Part shown: piece after piece, positions 38,596 to 49,930 of the stretch
Numbering within the stretch: the stretch's first letter is position 1
Layout of the letters: each line of letters opens with the position of its first letter
From: Dactylellina haptotyla
Lineage: Eukaryota > Ascomycota > Orbiliomycetes > Orbiliales > Orbiliaceae
Assembly: GCA_031310005.1 (NCBI GenBank)
Contig: CM062385.1
Coordinates: 1,364,001 to 1,428,000 of the forward strand
Reading direction: 5' to 3'
Length of the DNA stretch: 64,000 nt
Made by a program: the position numbers and the translations under genes
The notes under the pieces: model-generated
What the model was told of the DNA's origin: nothing
Seen by the model: the letters and a program-made list of their open reading frames with translations, nothing else
Database searches by the model: none

Positions 38596-40334
38596 CTATG
38601 AAACTGTAGCAGTGGGGGCGTGGACCAAGTCGGGAGGATGAGAGCAAGATCTTCTCGACCGATGACCGTACCAGCGGCCGAATGTCGAATCTTTCGAGTT
38701 TGATGTTTTGGGACTAAGGAAGCCATCATGTGGCGAGTAACCTGGATTTGATGTAGCCGATGTCAAATATGAAGTGCTAAACGTTGTTGCCTCGGGTGGT
38801 GCGCTCAACTGTTGTGGTAAGTTCAATATATCGGATGACTCCTGTACGGACTGTTCAGAAAAGGAATTGGATCCTGCTGTATGTGGTGTTATTGGCATCT
38901 GATACTTATATGGAATGAGATTCAAGGGTGGGCTGAAGTCGGGTTTGTGAGGGGAAGGATAAGGCTGTGATGTTGAAGCTAAGTTACTATTATTAGCCTC
39001 GGAGCAGGTACCCTATTTAGCTTTCTAGCAACTATGATTTACTTACGTGGAGCAGATGGAAGGTATGGATTTTGGCCTCCTTGGCTATTCGGAAGGTTTC
39101 TTGGAAGCCCATCAGGATGAGTAGGCATAAAAAACCCCTTCGAGTCATGTGTAAAATTTTCCGAATTCATCGCTGGAGGCGAATAGCTTTGAGGTTGTCC
39201 TTCACCCGAAAGTTCAGAGAATACCCTAGGGATGCTGGACGGTGGGGCAATTGGTTGTGGCTGGCTTCTGAAGTTTTCACGTCCTGGGGGTGACGAAAAT
39301 GGATTCCCACGGGCTTGTTTGCAAGTAACTGGAGTTGATAAATAAGGGAACGAGGATCTATCTCCAGCAGCCGTCGATATCGGGGAGGGAAGCCCAACAA
39401 TACTTCTGGGAGAAGTAAACGGAAGAGATCCATAAGGCTGATTTTGATTTCCGTTTAAACTAGATGCATCCGATGCCATATGTCTTTGTAGCGGCTGGTA
39501 TCCGATTGGCTTTAGATCGCCATGCTTACTTCCATATGACTCAACCGGAGATGAATGAGCTTCAGTCAATTTCGACGACCCATACGAGTGGAGGGTTTGA
39601 AGAAGCGGAAATTCATCTGGTAGCGCCCGAGATCGCATCATTCGGTCTCTGTCATCGCTACTCATCCGCTTCAATTTTGCCCTTCTATACAACGGCGGTA
39701 AGTGAGATAATTTATTAGTACGGCCTTATATGCATGTAGTTCAGAATATAGGAGGTGGTTATCAATCAACCCTATGCAATCTCCTATCCAAACGGGAATA
39801 AACCTACCTATTCTGAAACCAGACCTGAACCTGGCGGGGACTCAGTCCAGGAATCTCTCGCGATAGCCTTTCACGATGTGCTGCATCTGGATGCGCCTGG
39901 CGGGCAAATTCGCTCATCAAGTAACGAGTCTGGTTATGAGTCAAACTAGAGTTTAGTTAGTTTAGTTTACTAAGATAACGCAATGCAAGAAACAGAATCA
40001 CAATACGAGGTTGAAAGGTGCCCTACCGAAAGCGCTTCATTTTGCGCTTGTCGATTTTATTCATGTCTACTGGCGCTAAGAGGCTAGGTTCTCGAGAGTG
40101 ACTGGTATTGGAACTGTGGCTGGAATTCAAGTGGTGCAGGTTGTGGCTCGATCGGTTATTATTTGGTGAATCGGACATATTTTCGTCGACAAGTGGGTCT
40201 GCTTCCTCCATTCTGTCATGGAAACTATTCGGTATAGGTGATCGAGAAAAACTATGATTTCCCTCTGTTTTGTCGAGAGTCGCTCCAGTCGACAGCATGT
40301 TTTGGTCCCTCGACGTAAACCTTGCTTCATACAT
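38596..40334 (-). CDS. homeobox transcription factor
   Basis: This is a homeodomain protein of the kind that controls development and conidiation in filamentous ascomycetes; the specific orthologue is not assigned. Four exons are inferred on the minus strand: 40334-40027, 39945-39808, 39684-39047 and 38978-38596, giving 488 residues. The homeodomain spans about 93-155: K-R-K-M-K-R-F-R-L-T-H-N-Q-T-R-Y-L, then L-S-P-R-Q-V-Q-V-W-F-Q-N-R-R-A-K-L-K-R. The recognition helix is complete and split by intron 2 in the second Arg of N-R-R. R-M-S-S-D-D-R-D-R-M-M follows. The remaining two thirds are low-complexity, rich in S, P, N and G, as expected for an activation region. The start could lie further upstream in an unseen exon. 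Confidence 0.88.
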
Positions 40335-41193
40335 GGCCCTTCCCCTCGAATACTAAACGCCGTCTTTTTTGTTTCAGGTGTCGATCTTCTGGTATCAAGG
40401 CTTTATCTTATTACTCTCCTCGTTGACGATATCAACCGATATCTCCCTGTTGGCGGCAATCCGTAGGACTGTAGATGGTAATACCGCAAATGCCCACAAG
40501 CTTGGTTGTATTTATGAATGGACCAAGTATTTATTTGGGAAGGTTTACTCGATATCCTTGAACCTGTATGGGAAAACAGTCAAGGTAAAGGGGCTGGTAG
40601 TATTGGATAGCTAGTAGAACAACAAGAAGGTAAGATCCCGGACGTCGACCTGTGCTAATATCTCTCAAGATCGTAAACCTAAATGTTTTTTTTGTCGCAC
40701 CCAACTAAATGAACGACCGTTGACCTTTCAAGATCAACTGACGGGCGGCTTTGATATATTAGGTTGGTGTTAGTATTTAAGGCTGAATAAAAGCATACTA
40801 GCACGGCAAGTATACCAATATAAATATTTTGAATATCTGTAGATGTACCCGAAATTTGTCTGATATAAATGGGAAACTTTTCAACAGAATTCGGTTCACA
40901 GTGGCGTCCAGCACACCGTTATCTCTATTCCTGGCACCAAAATCCGGGAAACCTTTCGCGGTGGTGATATGAATTGTATAAGAAAACAACAGTGATAAAA
41001 TAAATAAAAACTGTATACGAATGGAAAGGATTGAAGATAACTCCGCTCGTGGGATGTTTAAAAAAAATAAAAAATAAAAAATAAAAAAAAGGTTGAACAG
41101 AAAAGAGAGAATGAATGAAGGAAGGAATGAATGAACTAGGGAAGGGGGGGAAAGAGCGAGAACGACAGCAATCAAGCATAGGTCGACAGGAGT

Positions 41194-41218
41194 GGAAAGG
41201 AAGGGAAGGGAAGGGAAG
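41194..41218. repeat. GGAAG-type simple repeat
   Basis: Repeated GGAAGGGAAGG units on the plus strand, inside a larger purine-rich block (41090-41220). Confidence 0.85.
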
Positions 41219-42030
41219 CGGGCGAACAACTAACTAGGCGGACGATCCTCGGAATTATATGAAGGTTGACATGTTCAGAACGAGCAAGGTCTAGGATCAA
41301 TGGCCTCGGTGGATATTTTTCAATATGCAAAGTGCAAGAGCCCCGGACTCCTGGGCGACTCAATAATAGGGGAAACGATAGATTTTCCTTTTTCCCACCT
41401 GGGGAGGAAATACCAGTTTATCCGTATAATCTAGACATGGGCACCTGCTAGCATATGACGAGTGCGCAGAACATTGCATTGGATTTGTGTTTTGTCAAGC
41501 AAATTTTTCAGGGAACCAAAGGCCACCCAATATGAAGATTAATTGGCCATAGAAAGGAGAGGGGTTCCAGGAAAGCGAGGGAGGGGCTTGTGTGATAGCA
41601 GACTCGAATGCATGGAATGGCAAGGTTGCTGGACAAAGCTGCTACAGTTATTGTCGGGGGCACCAGAACTGAATCGCTCTTCAAACCCTGGAAGCCCAAA
41701 CAACTGGGGTACCATTTGTTACCCGACACAACGCTGTTGGCTCCTACTATCCAATACTCGCTCCAGATTTCACGCACGTATCAGCATCTGAGGTCTGGAG
41801 CAAGCGTCTCCCATTCTCCTTTACCTTACGACACGGGCGACTACGACCTATAATATTCTATAATATAACGCTGGTTACCTAGCATCTAAAATTTTTTATC
41901 GGTATCCAGCTACACTTGCGTGGCCCGCCTCAATATTCCAGATAGGCCATTAGAGGAACGAAATGTTAACCTTTTTTAATAAAAAATGAATAAAATCTTG
42001 AAATATAAAAAATATTGAAAATAGGAAAAA

Positions 42031-42069
42031 TAGAAAGAAATGAAAGAAATGAAAGAAAAGAAAGAAAAT
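42031..42069. repeat. GAAA/TGAAA simple repeat
   Basis: A run of GAAA and GAAAT units within an AT-rich block. Confidence 0.85.
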
Positions 42070-43351
42070 ACATATTTTTTTGGAAATTAAAAGCGTAAAA
42101 TAGTACAAAAAAATATATCGCTTTTATTTGAAGAAAAGGTCAGGAATCAGTCAGTTCCCAATCTCTGCTATCACTTGCCGTTCGAGAGATCCCAGGCATA
42201 AGTTTGGGAAAAGATACATCTCAGCCATGTAGTTCTCGGATTTTGAAGCGTGATACAACTCACGCAACAACGACGACGCACAGCCGTTGGCTTAGGCATT
42301 TCAAGTGTCAGATCGCGCCTTGGTGGCTAGTTACGACCTGGAAGGGTCCCTTGTCAATTTAGAGCATCGGGATTGGATGCCCAGTCCCCCAAGCGTGGAA
42401 TAGATATCAACCAGGGGGTGTGGCGTTTGAGGTTGGTTCGAAGAGGTCCGTCCGCCACTTTCGCACACCCGGCGGCTCAGCGCAGCAGCGGTCCTGTAAA
42501 CAATCTCAAGACCCTCCTCATGGCTCGTATCTATCACTATTAAACAATGTTGCCTCATTCTGTTCTTCCTTTCGATGTTTTGCGTGCACGTACCTGAGTG
42601 TGGAGTGGTTGCGATACGCAATCCCAGGTCCCAAACCAAAACTAAACTTTTGAGAAACAAACTATGACTTGCACCGCTTCAGCCAAGTATAATTGGTACG
42701 GAGAGGAAAGAGAATAATACCGCCAGATTCTTTATTTCGTAGTTCCGGCTGTGAAGACGAAATTGGAGGCGGGGTAGCCAAAATGGGACGGGTTTAAGGT
42801 GGGACGGCCATCGTTCAATGTTTTGTTGATGAAGAATCCCACCCGCTCATCACCACTTCAAGCCTATTTCGGGCCGGACGCCGTGATCTCCCCCCATTAG
42901 CAAGTCTCAAGGACCGAGGGCCTGACGCATGGCTCACAGGGGTTCCATGGTGCCTTTCGATTCCTAGCCAGGCAGCAGCGTTGAAAAGATGCAGTTGCGA
43001 CAGGTGGGCTGCAGGTGCTACCCACCAGCCATAATTGACCCCAACCCTTTGTAATAAAAATGTCGCCTTGGGTTTGCCCTGAGGTAGCCCCAATCTTGCT
43101 ACATTCTGACATCGGCAAGTTTTCTAGAACGTGTTTACGAGACTGTGTGTTTCCATCGGGCTTGGCAACGCGTAAACCGAATTCCAACATCACCCACCTG
43201 ACACCCGAGAAGCGGACCAGCAGCAAAACTGCCCCGTCTGGCCAACGAGACTACCGAGAAGCATAATTGCGTACCGCTTGCCATCGATTATATACCCTTT
43301 CCAAACAGCCGAGCTTCTCCCCGTCCCCCCCACATCGCAGTAATTTCAAAG

Positions 43352-44428
43352 ATGCCGCGGGTAAGTAAATCAAGCCTGCAAGTTCTCGCTCGTGCACCCT
43401 AAATTTTCGATACTTTACGACGTGCAACCCTTCTTGTTGCGAGATTATCAGTTCTGTATGCTCGAGAGCCAATCGTTGGTCCATACTGCTCTCGCAATGA
43501 GAGCCATCTCTGGCAATTTGAACATAGAATATCTAAATTTGACACAAAAATGAATCACAATATATAGGGTGGTCGAGGTAGCCATTCCACTTCTGTGCCA
43601 ATCCCGTTAGTAAGTGATAGGACATATACCCATAAACACCGATAAGATGAATGTGAAATAACCATGAATTGAGCCAGGATAGACTCAAAGTGCTCTCGAT
43701 GCTCGAAAGTCATTTTACTGTTAGCATCTACTCCCAGTTTCTTCTAAATATGTTGAAATGCTTCGCACGCTGATAAATCAACTGCAGGTGAATTGTGTGG
43801 CAAGGTATCTTAATGTCATCCCATCATTCCGTGTATCTTTGAAATCTGTCAATCATTAACAATGCGGTGGAAGGGCTATGGTCGGATGAATGAATTTGAG
43901 GCTCACGAGTCGTCGTACGATCACCAACATAAAAAGGTGATCCCTATTGCGCACGGGGCCGTCGTTGCTCCCTCAAATCTTGACTTGCTCCTGATCTTAC
44001 CTCAGGAAAATGGCATAAATTGCTAATACAAAACCTCACTGCAGAGATTTATGGAAATGAAACAAATGCAGAGAGGTGCATCATCAATCGAGGCACGCCG
44101 GGAACGGGAACGCCGCGCTGAGGAAAAGGCCGGGTTGATCACAATAAAACCTCTGCGACCACACGGAGAAGAAAGCCTAGTAGGAAACCTAGACGATACA
44201 ACTGCCCGCGCAGGCAAAAAGGGATTCAAAAGTGCCTTCGGAAAAGGAGATAGCGATAGTCTAAGCACTCGAACACCAGTCGGATTTAAAAAGGCCTTCG
44301 CATCAGTCGTCGACTCTGCGCCTCCAGCGACTAAAGTTCTAGAATTCCACGATTTTGATGCTAGTGTTGAAAGTGATACCGACGATGAAAGCTATTGCAT
44401 TTACAACCCTGAACAACCAACAATTTAA
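43352..44428 (+). CDS. small charged protein of unknown function
   Basis: The family is not recognised. Four in-phase exons are inferred: 43352-43360, 43568-43609, 43874-43936 and 44045-44428, giving 165 residues. The first exon holds only M-P-R before a GTAAGT donor. Exon 2 adds G-G-R-G-S-H-S-T; exon 3 reads G-Y-G-R-M-N-E-F-E-A-H. The body has a highly charged helix (S-I-E-A-R-R-E-R-E-R-R-A-E-E-K-A) and two related short motifs, G-F-K-S-A-F and G-F-K-K-A-F. The tail is acidic (S-D-T-D-D-E-S) and ends N-P-E-Q-P-T-I. No signal peptide or membrane segment is seen. It could be a conserved small fungal nuclear or RNA-binding protein, but that is a guess. The exons are supported by signals and phase only. 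Confidence 0.65.
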
Positions 44429-44491
44429 CTGGATATCCCATTCTTCTTCTTCCTCCTCCTTCATTCACTGATTCATTTCTTTAACGCGAAC

Positions 44492-45449
44492 TTAAGATAG
44501 CGAATTGTACAACACGTCATATTGTCTTCCTAGGTGCCCAATAGCTCTCCCGATCCTGGATATCCGAACGATGCTTGCCAACCAGAGACCGGAAACACCA
44601 AATATAGCCCACCCTGCACTCATTCTCGAGGTCCTCGATAGGCGCAACCATTGAGCCCAGCCTTTAGCGAATTATTAGCAAGATAATCGAAAATAAGATG
44701 CTCTAAAGCCGTAGCTACTACCTTGTATCACATGGTAGCTACTAATAATAGCTAGTGATGGGTAAACAATCCAACTGAAATATTTGTATCTAGCAAAGCC
44801 GTGCCCGACGAAATTGATGCCTATTCCTTCACTACCCCCAGTAATTATGAGTGGTAACAAGCGGTTAACTGAAATATGTACTATGGTGATTGGTGCCAAT
44901 GCGTATCCTGTAAAGTGTAGAAGATTCATATCTCTAAACCATGTAACATAGCCATCATTTCGATATTGCCTAACTCGGCGAATTATTCTTAAACAAACCC
45001 CAGATAAAACATGGGCGGTCAAACTTCCAATTACCAGGCTTGGCTCTACAGCATTACTCTGATAAAGGACCCTGAATAGGACGAGCGAGTTCTCAGCGGT
45101 GGATATAGAACCAAGAACCGGTAAAACACCGGTTGTAATTAAATGAATCCCGAGGAAACCAGAAAAGGCGTACGAAGAGAAACGTTGCGTTAGTAAAACT
45201 ACAAAAGATATCGATGAGTTTTGAGAATCAAAAGCGAATTAACTGTAGAGTATATAGCTACCCCTCGAGTTATTTTTGTAAGGCAGAGGGCATTGCAGAT
45301 TATAACTCACGGCATGACATTAACCCACTCGAATACTCGTAGTCGGTTTTCTTTTGTGACTCTTTCAGGGTTTCATCGGAGTCGGCATTGGTTGGATTGA
45401 TGGGATCAATTAATTGCAAGTCAGGCAATCGTGTCGCGCTTGGGTGCAT
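44492..45449 (-). CDS. mcp1: Mcp1-like mitochondrial membrane protein (DUF1691)
   Basis: This resembles fungal Mcp1, a mitochondrial outer-membrane protein whose overexpression rescues ERMES/Mdm10 and Vps13 defects in yeast. Three exons on the minus strand (45449-45311, 45198-44722 and 44661-44492) give 261 residues. A soluble N-terminus of about 45 residues is followed by several hydrophobic segments: around F-S-G-F-L-G-I-H-L-I-T-T-G, the stretch near L-V-I-G-S-L-T-A-H-V-L-S-G, Y-A-L-A-P-I-T-I-V-H-I-S, Y-P-S-L-A-I-I-S-S-Y-H and the C-terminal G-W-A-I-F-G-V-S-G-L-W-L. Regularly spaced histidines in the helices fit a cytochrome-b-like fold. The second intron splits the H-V-I-Q-G-W block. Identity is from pattern and not from an alignment. 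Confidence 0.72.
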
Positions 45450-46270
45450 TTTTTAGAAGATTAGTGTAATGGTAATTAGTTTAGAGAACGCGGCTACAGT
45501 CTTGTTATAAATTGGTGGCGCAGGGAACCCAAAAGTTATTGTTGAAATCTCTTTGGAGAACAAACCTCCGAGAGCGGGCTGACATTGTGTTTTAATGCTT
45601 AACATGTTGACATGTTGATATGTTGACATCAAGTTCAAACAATCGTGCTGATAATCAGTACTCACCAAGTGTTGCCTTGTTGCGGGTTCCCGAGAAACCA
45701 AATGGTTAGACAGCTTGTCTTCTCATCTCGGCAATACGCAATACACCTCCACTCGATTCAAGAATAACAAGACTGGTTGAAGGGAAAAGCCCCCATTAAA
45801 TTCTTCCCGCGAAACCCGACTTAGGTGAGTTCGTGAGTGCAATATCGCATATGCATCCTCCGTATGCTCAAGTCGACCCAGTAGCTACATGCTAGCTTCA
45901 CCTAAGGAAGCAATTTTTCGATCGTTTATATAATATAGACTCGATCATAAATTATTGACAAATAAGTCTATTGGCAGGAGTTTCCTTCCGGAAGGTAGGT
46001 GTGACCACATTTGCGTGGCCGCTAGAAATGAAAAGGCATCTCCTTACATAGCATAGCACAGGTCTTTTGGTGGCGTCTACACGAGATCATATCTGCATTC
46101 CAATGCTCACCTTTGCAGGACTGATCCGCACGAGTCTTTAACAAAAGGTCCTTTATAATACTAAACCGATTGCACGCCTCAATTTGCGTCCTTATTGCAA
46201 AAATTATTAGTATCGTTAGAAAAATATGGGGGGGTTTCTTTTTCGCCAACCGATCTTAGGAGCAACGGGC
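45450..46270. promoter_or_regulatory. divergent region between mcp1-like and etr1 genes
   Basis: About 820 bp between divergent starts. A short TGTTGACA-type repeat occurs near 45600-45635. No coding gene is supported. The etr1 frame is open upstream to an ATG at 46226. Confidence 0.45.
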
Positions 46271-47816
46271 ATGAAGCCAATCCGACTGCGACTATCATCG
46301 CCATGGCAGGGTCCCACTCCACTGCACCGAACTATATTCGGTATACATCATCGTACTCTGCCTAATGTAACTGCCAGATACTACGCTACCCGATTCGGTT
46401 ATGCCCTGTCGAGATGTCTTGTTTTCTCAGACTACGGCCAACCGGAGAAGGTTCTAAGGTATGGGTTTGAAGTTATTTGAATACTATACTTCTCCTTAGA
46501 ACTAGATGTTTTAACGTCTAAGAGATCTGAATTGATATTCATTATACCTTTTTTTTTAGCCTACACTCCTACTCTATTCCACCACCCTATGGCGATAATC
46601 TCATCGTGAAGTTTCTCGCTTCACCGATAAACCCGGCGGATGTTAATCAAGTAAGGTTTCTCGGTGTCTTGAAAACAAGTGTGCATTCTTCCACATATCT
46701 TTCTAAGTTCTTTTAGAAAGAGTAACCCTCCCATTAGGATATATTCCTCTCAATTATTGATTGCGAAACAACTATAAACTAAGAATGATGTTTTAGATTG
46801 AAGGGGTTTACCCAGAGAAGCCTGAGTTTACCCGAGAACTAGGAACAAGCGGAGAAAGTGCAGTTCCTGGTAACGAAGGGCTCGTGCAAATTATATCCTG
46901 TGGTTCTAGGGTGAACTCTGCCATTCGGCCTGGTCAGTGGGCAATTATGTCTGGACCGAACTTTGGTACATGGAGGACATATGCCGCGGCGAAGGAGTCA
47001 GATTTGATAATGCTACCAAATAAAGAAGGCATATCGCAACTAGATGCTGCCACCGTCTCTGTAAATCCTTCGACAGCGTACCGTATGCTTCGGGACTATG
47101 GTAACTTGCAAAAAGATGATTATTTTATCCAGAATGCGGCGAACAGTGGAGTTGGAAGGTCTGCCATTCAAATGGCCAAAATTTGGGGGTTCAAAAGTAT
47201 AAATATAGTGAGAAACCGTCCTGGAATCGAAGAGTTGAAAAAGGAACTTGTAAACATTGGAGGTACGGCGGTTCTCACAGAAGAAGAGGCTAAGGACAAA
47301 AACTGTATAGCCGAGGCCACAAATGGCGAGCCAATAAAGCTGGCCCTTAATTGTGTCGGTGGAGAGTCTGCAACCAATCTTGTACGAGTGCTAGAGTAAG
47401 CATATAAATACCCTGAAAACTGCTTTCCGAAAGCAGGCCTTCCGAAGTTGATCGGATTCCTCACTATGAGCTAGCATATCTAACCATCTGTATCCTATAG
47501 AAAAGGCGGGCACCTCGTTACATATGGTGCAATGGCTAAAAAACCATTTTGTCTGTCAGCGAGCGCACTCATATTCAAGGATCTCCACTTCCACGGGTTT
47601 TGGATCTCAGCATGGTCGAAAGAGAACCAAGCGGCCAAGTCTGCGATGATTCTAGAGATTCTTGAATGGATTCGGAATGGAGAATTTAAGTCACCTCTTT
47701 ATGATGTGACTACTTGGTCTGATGATACCAAATTACGCCCTTTGATAGACGCAGTCAATAAAGGTATATCGGAGTTTTCTGGGAGAAAGGGGATTTTTCT
47801 AATGAATGAAACTTGA
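46271..47816 (+). CDS. etr1: mitochondrial 2-enoyl thioester reductase (Etr1/MECR)
   Basis: This is the NADPH-dependent enoyl-ACP reductase of mitochondrial type II fatty acid synthesis, which supplies octanoate for lipoic acid. Four exons are inferred: 46271-46458, 46560-46650, 46797-47395 and 47501-47816, giving 397 residues. A basic, hydroxylated N-terminus rich in R, S, T and P is a probable mitochondrial presequence. Catalytic-domain landmarks are S-P-I-N-P-A-D-V-N-Q-I-E-G-V-Y-P, P-G-N-E-G, then the nucleotide-binding region N-A-A-N-S-G-V-G-R-S-A-I-Q-M-A and L-N-C-V-G-G-E-S-A-T. It is a medium-chain dehydrogenase/reductase without zinc ligands. The start could also be the in-frame ATG at 46226. 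Its stop is only 75 bp from the convergent her2 stop. Lipoate made through this pathway is used by pyruvate dehydrogenase, encoded about 11 kb away. Confidence 0.93.
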
Positions 47817-47891
47817 AGTGGCTCTTGTACGCATAAATTTTCTGATTGCTTAGATCACTGTGTCGCATTAAAACTCTAAGATAACAAGAAG

Positions 47892-49930
47892 TTATTCATT
47901 CTCAATTGCTTCCGATCTGCAGATCTCCTCAATTACCGAAGAAATATCAAGTAAACTTGATTCGTCGCCGTATTGCCCAATGACTTGGAGTCCGAGAGGG
48001 AGCCCATCGTGGTGGCAAACTCGTATGCTAAGCGCTGGTAAGCCAGCCATACTAGCTGGTACAGTGAACGTATCGTTAATGTATCCCTCTAACCCGAGTT
48101 CGTCAGGGGATATAACGGCCTCTAATGTTGGGGCTGATGATGTGGATACTGGGGAGATTAACACGTCAACACCCTTTGAGGATACTGATTGCTTTTTTGA
48201 TAACATTCGAAGTCGATTTGGGGTAGCGAAGATGTTATCAAACTCATTTTGGACCATTCTTCGTGTCTTCTGGGCTTGAAGAAAGTAGTTTTCCATCGCC
48301 CTGTTCACCCTAGATCAATATTCAGATATTCAAATATTTTGGATTATGGATCACATGGGTCCCTTACTCCGATGTCAAGCTATAGTTACCCAAGAGAATC
48401 CTACGAAGAACTTCTCCCCCAAAACCCATTTCTCTTACCGCCGCTATATTGGGCAAAGGAAGGGTAATATTATTAGCATGTTGAGGTGATGCTTTAGCAT
48501 GAAACCCAAACCGAACACCGTCATATTTGGCTAAGTTTGATGCAGCTTCTGCTAGTGCTATGATGTAATAAGAGCAAATTGCATATTTTGTAGATGGTAG
48601 GCTGACTGGAATAATTTGATGACCTAAGTCACGTAGGGCCGCAAGTGTGGCCACCCAAGCTTCCTTTAGATGAGATGAAATCTCAGAGACATTGTATTCC
48701 TGGATTTGTGATTAGCATAATTTAAATTAAAACAGCGACAATGGATGGAATAGGGACACACAGCCGGCACTCCGATCCTCCAGCGACGATCTGAGAGCTT
48801 TGAAGGACATGAATGTGCAACTTTAGGATTTATTCCTTGTGTAGAATCAAAATCGACTGATGTGGGGTCTGCGCCATCGAAACCCTTCAAACAATCTGTA
48901 GATGGTTAGTCCGAGGTAGGGAAAGAAGGGCACAAAGAAGGTTACCAAATATCAATCGCGTAGATTGTACATCTCGGCAAAGTATACCAATAGTGTCAAA
49001 GGAATTCGCGTAAGCTACGAGACCCCGCCGAGACAATAGCCCATATGATGGTTTGAACCCAATGATCCCACAATATGAGGCAGGCAGACGAACTGACCCG
49101 CCTGTATCCGACCCAAGTGCCCTATATTATGTATTCTAGTTAGCATATTTGACGAATGGCATCCGCTTCTAAAACCGATCGACCGACCCAAAGCACATGT
49201 TCGATGCAACAGCGGCCGCACTTCCACCGGAGCTCCCACCCGCAGAATAAATGGACATTTCTGATGAAAGGGGATTCATGGTAGGGCCGAAGTAACTAAA
49301 TGTAGAATTCGAACTGTGATATATAAACAAAACCAGAAAGTATTTAGTTTCCCGGTCTTGCTATGAGTAATAGTTTAAGGCTTGACATACCCCATTCCGA
49401 ATTCATCCATGTTAGTTTTCCCGAGAATTATAGCTCCGCATTCTTTAAGTTTGGTCACAACTGTGGCATTGTAACCGGGTGCGAAATCTATCAAATTTCT
49501 GTTAATGTCGATATGGAACTGTATGCGCCGTTTTCTTTCCTTTTCAATCATAGCCTAGGATGAGAATCTACCTTGCAGCATTCGAGACGAACATGTGGTC
49601 CTTAGTTCGTGGGTACAGATGTTATCTTTGAGACCAAAGGTAAGCCCGCTTAGCTTCAAGACGTGGTTTGCTATACCCAGAACAAATTTTCAAAATAAAT
49701 ATTCGGAATCAAAGTTAGTGATAAGTTAATAGAGTAGTCTCGACATAGGGGTGGAATGATAAGACCGTCTGGAATATTCAATCACCTTGGTTCTGGCAGA
49801 GTGAGGTGTTTTTGACCTCATCAAGGACAACGGGATCTGGCCGGGTCTGGGAGAAAGCGTTAATGGAGTGATTTCTTTCCAATACCCTTTGAAGACACTT
49901 TGCGACCTCTCGGATGGCAGCTGACGACAT
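47892..49930 (-). CDS. her2: glutamyl-tRNA(Gln) amidotransferase subunit A, mitochondrial (Her2/GatA)
   Basis: This is the amidase subunit of the mitochondrial GatFAB complex, which converts Glu-tRNA(Gln) to Gln-tRNA(Gln). Eight exons are inferred on the minus strand: 49930-49786, 49670-49572, 49487-49391, 49313-49188, 49121-48946, 48895-48762, 48699-48368 and 48309-47892, giving 508 residues. The amidase-signature triad is present: Lys63 in F-G-L-K-D-N-I, the cis-serine at about 141 in G-G-S-S-G-G-S, and the nucleophile Ser165 in D-T-G-G-S-V-R-L-P; the 24-residue spacing of the two serines matches Gat[12 protein letters not shown] and G-F-K-P-S-Y-G add support. All boundaries are in phase. 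The donor after exon 4 (GTCGGT) is atypical. Confidence 0.93.

Larger units (their letters stand above)
40335..43351. other. 3-kb gene-free region with simple repeats
   Basis: No gene is supported over about 3 kb. It contains A/T-rich low-complexity blocks (near 41060-41095 and 41990-42120), GGAAG-type repeats (41194-41218) and GAAA repeats (42031-42069). Open frames of 60-143 codons occur on both strands, overlap one another and carry no family signature. The outer ends should hold the homeobox gene promoter and that of the small gene at 43352. Confidence 0.5.
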
